From Prosapia bicincta (lineage: Eukaryota > Arthropoda > Insecta > Hemiptera > Cercopidae), in the NCBI GenBank assembly GCA_036971475.1, contig JBAIZL010000002.1, positions 127,925,533 through 127,989,532 on the forward strand: a stretch of DNA of 64,000 nt, written 5' to 3'. This document shows, one piece after another, positions 58,691 to 64,000 of this stretch. The first letter of the stretch is position 1. Each line of letters opens with the position of its first letter. The notes beneath the pieces are model-generated. The model searched no databases, was not told the origin of the DNA, and worked only from the letters and a program-made list of their open reading frames with translations. A program made the translations under genes and the position numbers.

Positions 58691-59277
58691 AAGCACGGAC
58701 GGCTGCTGTCCATTCTGTGCGATCAGGCCACTCAATATACGCAACACTCAGAACATGAACTAACTACCTGCTTTGATTCAGATGAAGCTGCGTCACATCC
58801 AAAGGGACGCAGCTTAGCCCCAACGGACAAGTCAACGCACTAATTTTAATTGCATGAACATTTCAGTTTCGAGTAGGCTGCAGAAGAAGAAATGCATGAT
58901 TACTTCCCACACCATAGCCTCACTAACAAGGCTTTTGTAAGGTATTACCTCTCCCAAACCTAGCCCCCAAGGTACCTGCACGATCTATCGCGGGATTTTT
59001 CCTGCCAGGGTTTGTTTCTTAGCAGGCTATTTAATCCCGCCCTTACGAGACACTTAACGTGCAGTTTCATTTCACTATCTCCTGATTTTCCATGGAAAGA
59101 GCTTATGAGCTTAGCTCATGGGCAGTCTTCCTGAATCCTTCACGCGCGTTGTGGGTACTAACACATGTTCGTGTGAAACGGAGGCAGCTCGTGAGAGGTT
59201 GGTTGCCACGAGGTCTGAGCGGGCTTAGGGTGCTCAGACCCGGGTGGGGGATGGTAAATGCGTTCTTTATTAGCTCT
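58691..59277. other. Mixed DNA, no gene recognised
   Basis: GC-richer than average. It may include the 3' untranslated part of the Jockey-like element. The motif-free frame 59092-59361 overlaps the repeat that follows. Confidence 0.4.
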
Positions 59278-59397
59278 TCAACTCATGTTGGGTTCACCTC
59301 GTCAATGATAGATGAGATTCTAACGAAACGTCGGGACTGCGATTTTATACAGTCAAAATGAACGGATGTACTCCAGATAATATCTATTCATCATATT
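59278..59397 (+). repeat. Single arm of the 4.3 kb fold-back repeat
   Basis: Matches the right arm at 4376-4495: GGGTTCACCTCGTCAATG, TAGATGAGATTCTA, CGAAACGTCGG, GAACGGATGTACTCCAGATA, ATTCATCATAT. Here only one arm exists, which shows that the pair at 4.3 kb is an inverted dimer of a dispersed unit. Confidence 0.85.
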
Positions 59398-59522
59398 TTT
59401 CCATCCGTGATCTATGTATAGATACATAGATATAGGGAAACAAAATATATACACTTATGTATACTTTACATAAATCTGAATATATTTAGACCATTTAGTT
59501 TTAACATCTGCGAGAACTTGAA

Positions 59523-59848
59523 ATGCCTTACTACTTTAGAGGTAAGACCTACCAAATACAAGGTTGAAACGCCTTACTACTATAAAGGCAAGACCTACCA
59601 AATACAAGGTTGCAACGCCTTACTACTATGGAGGTAAAACCTACCAAATACAAGGTTGCAACGCCTTACTACTATAGAGGTAAGACCTACCAAATACAAG
59701 GTTGCAACGCCTTACTACTATGGAGGTAAAACCTACCAAATACAAGGTTGAAACGCCTTACTACTATGGAGGTAAAACCTACCAAATACAAGGTTGCAAC
59801 GCCTTACTACTATAGAGGTAAGACCTACCAAATACAAATTTGAAACGC
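59523..59848. repeat. 46-bp tandem repeat, seven copies
   Basis: GCCTTACTACTAT starts at 59525, 59571, 59617, 59663, 59709, 59755 and 59801, steps of exactly 46. Each unit contains GACCTACCAAATACAAGGTTG. Two variants (AGAGGTAAGACC and GGAGGTAAAACC) alternate irregularly. Confidence 0.96.
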
Positions 59849-60112
59849 AGCTACTGTGCTGTATGAAACCAAGCCATAATATTCATTATATGCTTAGTTT
59901 AAAATAATATTTGAATTGTTTTAAAACCTCAACAACAGCCGTATGGAAGACCAGGTCGCCAGTGTTTCCCAAATAATAATCTTATATTTATTCCAACCAT
60001 ACAGTAAAACCACCTGATTTGATTAAAAATTATTTCGTAAAAATTTAGAGAACGCAAATTACACCACGAAACCTATCTTACTGTGATGAAGGGAATTTAT
60101 ATGTTGAAAAAA
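59849..60112. other. AT-rich spacer
   Basis: Nothing recognised. Confidence 0.5.
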
Positions 60113-61106
60113 TTCAAGATTTGTTAATTATTCGGTTCAAAAGGTAAGTCAACGGTCAGAATTTTAAATATTTTTAAATAATTTAAATCTTGTGACTGAA
60201 AATAAACAATAAACCATGAATAAGTAAATTTAAAAGGCAGAGAGTATGAATCGAAAGTAATAAATATCATACACGGGATCTCTTATTTAGATATTGCCAT
60301 ATTGTAATGTAAACAATTATTAAACTCACTTGTGCAACAAAGACACTATTTTAAACTAATTTATTGTGCGTAAATTATTCTGACAATTTTATAAGAATTA
60401 TGTATTATAATGACAATTTTTTGTTATATATTTATTTTCAAGATTTGTTAATTATTAGGTTCAAAACGATGTCAAAGGTCAGAATTAAAAATTAATTTAA
60501 ATCTTGTGCCTGAAAATAAACAATAAACCATGGTTAAACACAGATACATAAGATTAAGTAAATACACCAGGCAGAGAGTACGAATCGAAAGTAGAAAATA
60601 TCATACATGGGATCTCTTATTTAGATATTGCCATATTGTAATGTAAACAATTATTAAACTCACTTGTGTAACAAAGACACTATTTTAAACTAATTTATTG
60701 GGCGTAAATTATTCTGACAATTTTATAAGAATTATGTATTATAATGACAATTTTTTGTTATATATTTATTTTCAAGATTTGTTAATTATTAGGTTCAAAA
60801 CGATGTCAAAGGTCAGAATTAAAAATTAATTTAAATCTTGTGTCTGAAAATAAACAATAAACCATGGTTAAACACAGATACATAAGATTAAGTAAATACA
60901 CCAGGCAGAGAGTACGAATCGAAAGTAGAAAATATCATACATGGGATCTCTTATTTAGATATTGCTATATTGTAATGTAAACAATTATTAAACTCACTTG
61001 TGTAACAAAGACACTATTTTAAACTAATTTATTGGGCGCCAATTACTCTGACAATTTAATAAGAATTATGTATTATAATGACAATTTTTTTTATATATTT
61101 ATATTC
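60113..61106. repeat. About 330-bp tandem repeat, three units
   Basis: Units begin TTCAAGATTTGTTAATTATT at about 60113, 60437 and 60771 (steps 324 and 334). Each contains GGCAGAGAGTA.GAATCGAAA, ATGGGATCTCTTATTTAGAT and GACAATTTTATAAGAATTAT. Units 2 and 3 are almost identical. Unit 1 is more divergent and lacks about ten bases (the ACACAGATACATAAGATTAA part is reduced), so the second duplication is more recent. No coding capacity. Confidence 0.93.
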
Positions 61107-61814
61107 ATTGCAATGTCCTATTTACTTTACTTAATCGTTTTTAATTGTATATTTAATTGATTACAGCTTTTAAAGTCGAGGTAGAAAAATGAAACACTCT
61201 TAATTACTGTTAAATAAACTTCGCTAGAAACCGTAATTAAAACTCTAGCAACTCGAACCACTAATTACAGTCGTTACAATGTTTAACTTGTCTTTAAAGA
61301 CTCTAATTCTATTCTATTTTTATAATACTCAATCATACAAGATCGCAATATATGCGGATACCTCTACGTTTTTATAACGTCCAACATAAACAAATTAAAT
61401 GAAATAATATGGAATTAATAAGGTTTTAGAACAAATAACGCCATCTTCGCCACAAGGAAACGTAAAATAATACAGATTTTAGTTTGAGTCAAGACATTCC
61501 AGCAGTATGAACTGTAGAAAAAATCATGAAATTTCAATTTCCCTTAAACCAATGATTAATTTTCTAACATCTCGGAGGAAAATTGTTATCTTAAATTGGA
61601 GAGGTACGTTTTCTTAAGTAAATAAAACCAGGTAAATTAAATTCTTAATTTGAAATACTTTTCAACAATAAAACGTAGGTTAGAAATATTTTTTTTATAT
61701 CACATTACTAAATGATCGATGTCAGTACAATGCGACATTTCAAAATATATTGATAGCACAATACAAAATTTTTATCAAATACAACAATGAAACAATAGAG
61801 CCTATAAACAAAAA
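61107..61814. other. AT-rich DNA, no gene recognised
   Basis: No gene or repeat supported. Confidence 0.45.
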
Positions 61815-62205
61815 TGTTTTAAAAGTCAATTCCTACATGGGTCTACAAACAAAAATTTTATTATAGTTACTTTTTATTAATTAATTACATTTAATAAAGC
61901 AGCACAAATTATGTGTTTAACAATTGTTTAACCATATAACCTATACCATAAAATCAGCTGTTTTAAAATCATATGTTATCACTTATTTTGAACGAAATGA
62001 GACGAAATAACTATATTGCATATCTGCCCCCTTTTCAGAAACGCTTTTCTCACATAAACAACTAAAATTGATTCATTATTAGATTTAATTAATAAATTAA
62101 TATTTTTTTTTCAGTATTTACATCAATTGCCATCCACCTCAAGTTAAAAAAAATGTATTTGAACTTGAGTGGATCAATAAAAAATATTTGATAAACGATT
62201 AAACA

Positions 62206-62275
<70 letters not shown>

Positions 62276-62283
62276 AGAGTGTG
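61815..62283 (+). repeat. Dispersed AT-rich repeat family, copy with expanded (TA)n
   Basis: Starts AAGTCAATTCCTACATGG and contains TAAAATCAGCTG, TATGTTATCACTTATTTTGA and GAACTTGAGTGGA. It ends AACAAGATATATA followed by (TA)n (62209-62271) and AAGGAGAGTGTGAGC. In other copies the same site is just GATATATATG or GATATATGTG. The Penelope-like frame begins right after it. Confidence 0.8.
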
Positions 62284-63740
62284 AGCATACATGGACAAAA
62301 TAATCAGACATCCATAAACTTTAACACAGAAACACACATAAAAAAAGAACAAACCTCATAAATAAAATAAAAGACATAAACATACCACACAATTCAACAC
62401 TACTATCACTCGACATAAAAAATAAGTACAACAACATACCCATACCCGAAACGCTCAACATCCTAGAAACAAAATTAATACAGAACAACATACCTAAAAC
62501 CCGCGTTACCGAAATCATAAACATCCTCCAAACCACAAACAAACAAAACTATTTCATCCACAACTCAAACTTCTATTCACAACCAGATGGCCTACCCATG
62601 GGAAGTCCTATCAGTAGTGTCCTAAGCGAAATTTTTCTACAACACATAGAAAACACCAAAATACTCATAACAATACACACGCACACAAAATCATTTACTG
62701 GCACAGATACGTCGATGATATCATAACACTATACAGAGGCAACTCCCGTCATTGTGAAAAACTACTCACCTACACTAATAAAATACACCCAAAACTCCAC
62801 TCCACTTCAGAAATTGAAACCAACCGATTCCTAACCTTCCTCGACCTAACCGTAACAAAATGCCACACACAAAAACACAGCTTCAACATTTACAGGAAAC
62901 CCATAACGACAGAGACACTTATCCACAACACCTCAAACCATCCTATCCAACACAAACACACTGCCTTCAGATCCATGCTCCATAGACTTAAAGAAGTCCC
63001 AATGACCACTGAAAACATTAACAAAGAACTAAACACATTTAAATATTTAGCATACAAAAATGGATACAACACCACATTAATAGACAAACTATGGTACAAA
63101 ATACAAAAAAACACTAAAATTAACACTACAGACAGGGAAAACAAATACATCACATTACCATTCACAAACAAAACAACAAACAAAATAGCCCGCAAATTTC
63201 AAAAAATAGGATAAAAAATAGCATACAAATCTAATAACAAGTTACAATACAAAATACAACACAACACCAACAACAAAGATAAACTACAAGCACCAGGCGT
63301 ATACAAATTGAACTGCGACGAATATAACAAATTCTACATTGGGCAGACAGATCGCAGCTTTAAACAAAGAGTCGAGGAACACAAACAGAACACCATTCAA
63401 CATTTTACAATCACATAAAAGAAACAGGACACAAATACACAGACGTTCACCATAACCTAAAAATCCTACACATCGTCAATAAAGGACCACATCTCAACAC
63501 ACTAGAACAATATGAAATTTACAGACAAACAAAAACACAAAGTACAAACATATTAAACGAACAAACACAATACAAGTACTCTTCGATACTATCGAAAACC
63601 TGCCTTTAAAACCGTCACCGCTTGACCCTACATCTCCAAGCAGAAGACACTGATGAAGATCGGCACATAGCGATCGAAAACGTTCTGTCTCAGTAAGTCT
63701 TAACAAATTTACAAAATTTAAAGTTCGGATAGTCATAAAC
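62284..63740 (+). mobile_element. Penelope-like element: RT and GIY-YIG pseudogene with ribozyme-like tail
   Basis: The best-preserved Penelope-like copy. In frame 3: ACATGGACAAAATAATCAGA, then reverse-transcriptase motif A LSLDIKNKYNNIP (catalytic Asp at 62412), and motif B DGLPMGSPISS (62586-62618). After a shift near 62650-62690 the second frame has motif C YVDD (62708-62719), then TNRFLTFLDLTVTK, and RKP.TTETLIHNTSNHPIQH-type thumb sequence. There is a stop at 63212 within the linker (expected KIAYK). It then reads GVYKLNCDEYNKFYIGQTDR, the GIY-YIG endonuclease core. Another shift near 63400 leads to LNTLEQYEIYRQTKTQ and the natural stop at 63607. A hammerhead-like tail follows. The N-terminal part is missing; it survives in part at 51.5 kb. 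The enzyme would prime reverse transcription at nicked DNA; this copy is inactive. Confidence 0.93.
63645..63690 (+). ncRNA. Complete type-I hammerhead-like ribozyme motif in PLE tail
   Basis: Stem I is AGACA (63645-63649) with TGTCT (63686-63690), five perfect pairs. The core CTGATGA (63650-63656) is intact. One extra A (63657) follows. Stem II is GATCG (63658-63662) with CGATC (63671-63675), five pairs, and an eight-base loop. GAA is 63676-63678. Stem III is AA/TT with a CG loop (63679-63684), and the cleavage-site base is C63685 (UUC). It lies 36 bases after the stop codon of the GIY-YIG frame. Hammerhead motifs are known in Penelope-like elements. The extra base and very short stem III make monomer activity uncertain. 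Confidence 0.6.
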
Positions 63741-64000
63741 TATTGTGTAAGTGATTAGTTAAGATTCACCGACCGTAATGTACTACAAAATTCAAGAAAT
63801 AAATTGTATTTTCAAATTTTTAACAAACGTACTTTCCACTACTTTTGCCCTCTTCAGACTAATCCAGGATTTCGTTTAAACCGGAAAACTTGAAAAACAC
63901 CGTGCTATCTTTTAAAACAAAAATAGTTTTTTAAAATCTTTTTGTGCATTTCAGTGTAGTTTTCACCTCCTCTACTTTTTAATTGTTTCCAGCTGTACCA
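63741..64000. other. AT-rich DNA to window end, no gene recognised
   Basis: Nothing supported. Confidence 0.5.

Overview
This 64 kb window reads as a gene-poor, AT-rich stretch of a eukaryotic nuclear genome, most likely an arthropod and probably an insect. The reasons are the CCTAA-rich (TTAGG-like) tract near 45.1 kb and the mix of piggyBac, Helitron, hAT, Jockey-type and Penelope-like elements, all decayed. Long (TA)n and (GT)n microsatellites occur throughout. Order and species cannot be set from sequence alone. I found no convincing intact host gene, rRNA or tRNA. Almost every open frame over 60 codons is a microsatellite, a tandem repeat or a piece of a mobile element.

Layout. 0-13 kb: a 123-bp minisatellite (2.3-2.85 kb), fold-back elements that touch (TA)n arrays (4.2-9.6 kb), a 251-bp hAT-type MITE with an 8-bp target duplication (10.4 kb), and a 179-bp satellite with a 358-bp higher order (11.4-12.3 kb). 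13-24 kb: quiet AT-rich DNA, then a piggyBac transposase pseudogene (20.67-21.74 kb) and another fold-back element (22.25 kb). 24-26 kb: the 3' end of a Penelope-like element, one Helitron, and the 3' end of a second Helitron that still carries helicase coding remnants. 28-36 kb: short tandem arrays, the C-terminal piece of another Penelope-like element (33.7-34.2 kb), and a 693-bp hAT MITE with a perfect 8-bp target duplication (35.36-36.05 kb). 38.8-39.8 kb: a complete 1003-bp non-autonomous Helitron. 42-49 kb: a 751-bp TIR element inside (TA)n, a non-LTR C-terminal scrap, an LTR-like segment beside the TTAGG-like tract, a fold-back element with two opposed hammerhead-like motifs (45.46-45.71 kb), and a recent 393-bp tandem duplication. 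49-64 kb: dispersed repeats, three Penelope-like copies (51.5, 56.2 and 62.3 kb), a Jockey-like reverse transcriptase pseudogene (57.8-58.7 kb) and two tandem arrays.

The most interesting signal is a set of compact type-I hammerhead-ribozyme-like folds, in varied states of decay, near the 3' ends of Penelope-like elements and related fold-back repeats. Three candidates (4684-4728, 45618-45660, 63645-63690, all plus strand) keep the invariant core bases, and all have a 4-5 bp stem I and a two-base-pair stem III. Nearly all share one extra nucleotide between the CUGANGA box and stem II, a departure from the strict consensus that may define a lineage-specific variant. Hammerhead motifs in Penelope-like elements are known from earlier work. 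The shared insertion and the inverted-pair layout are what I would check first.
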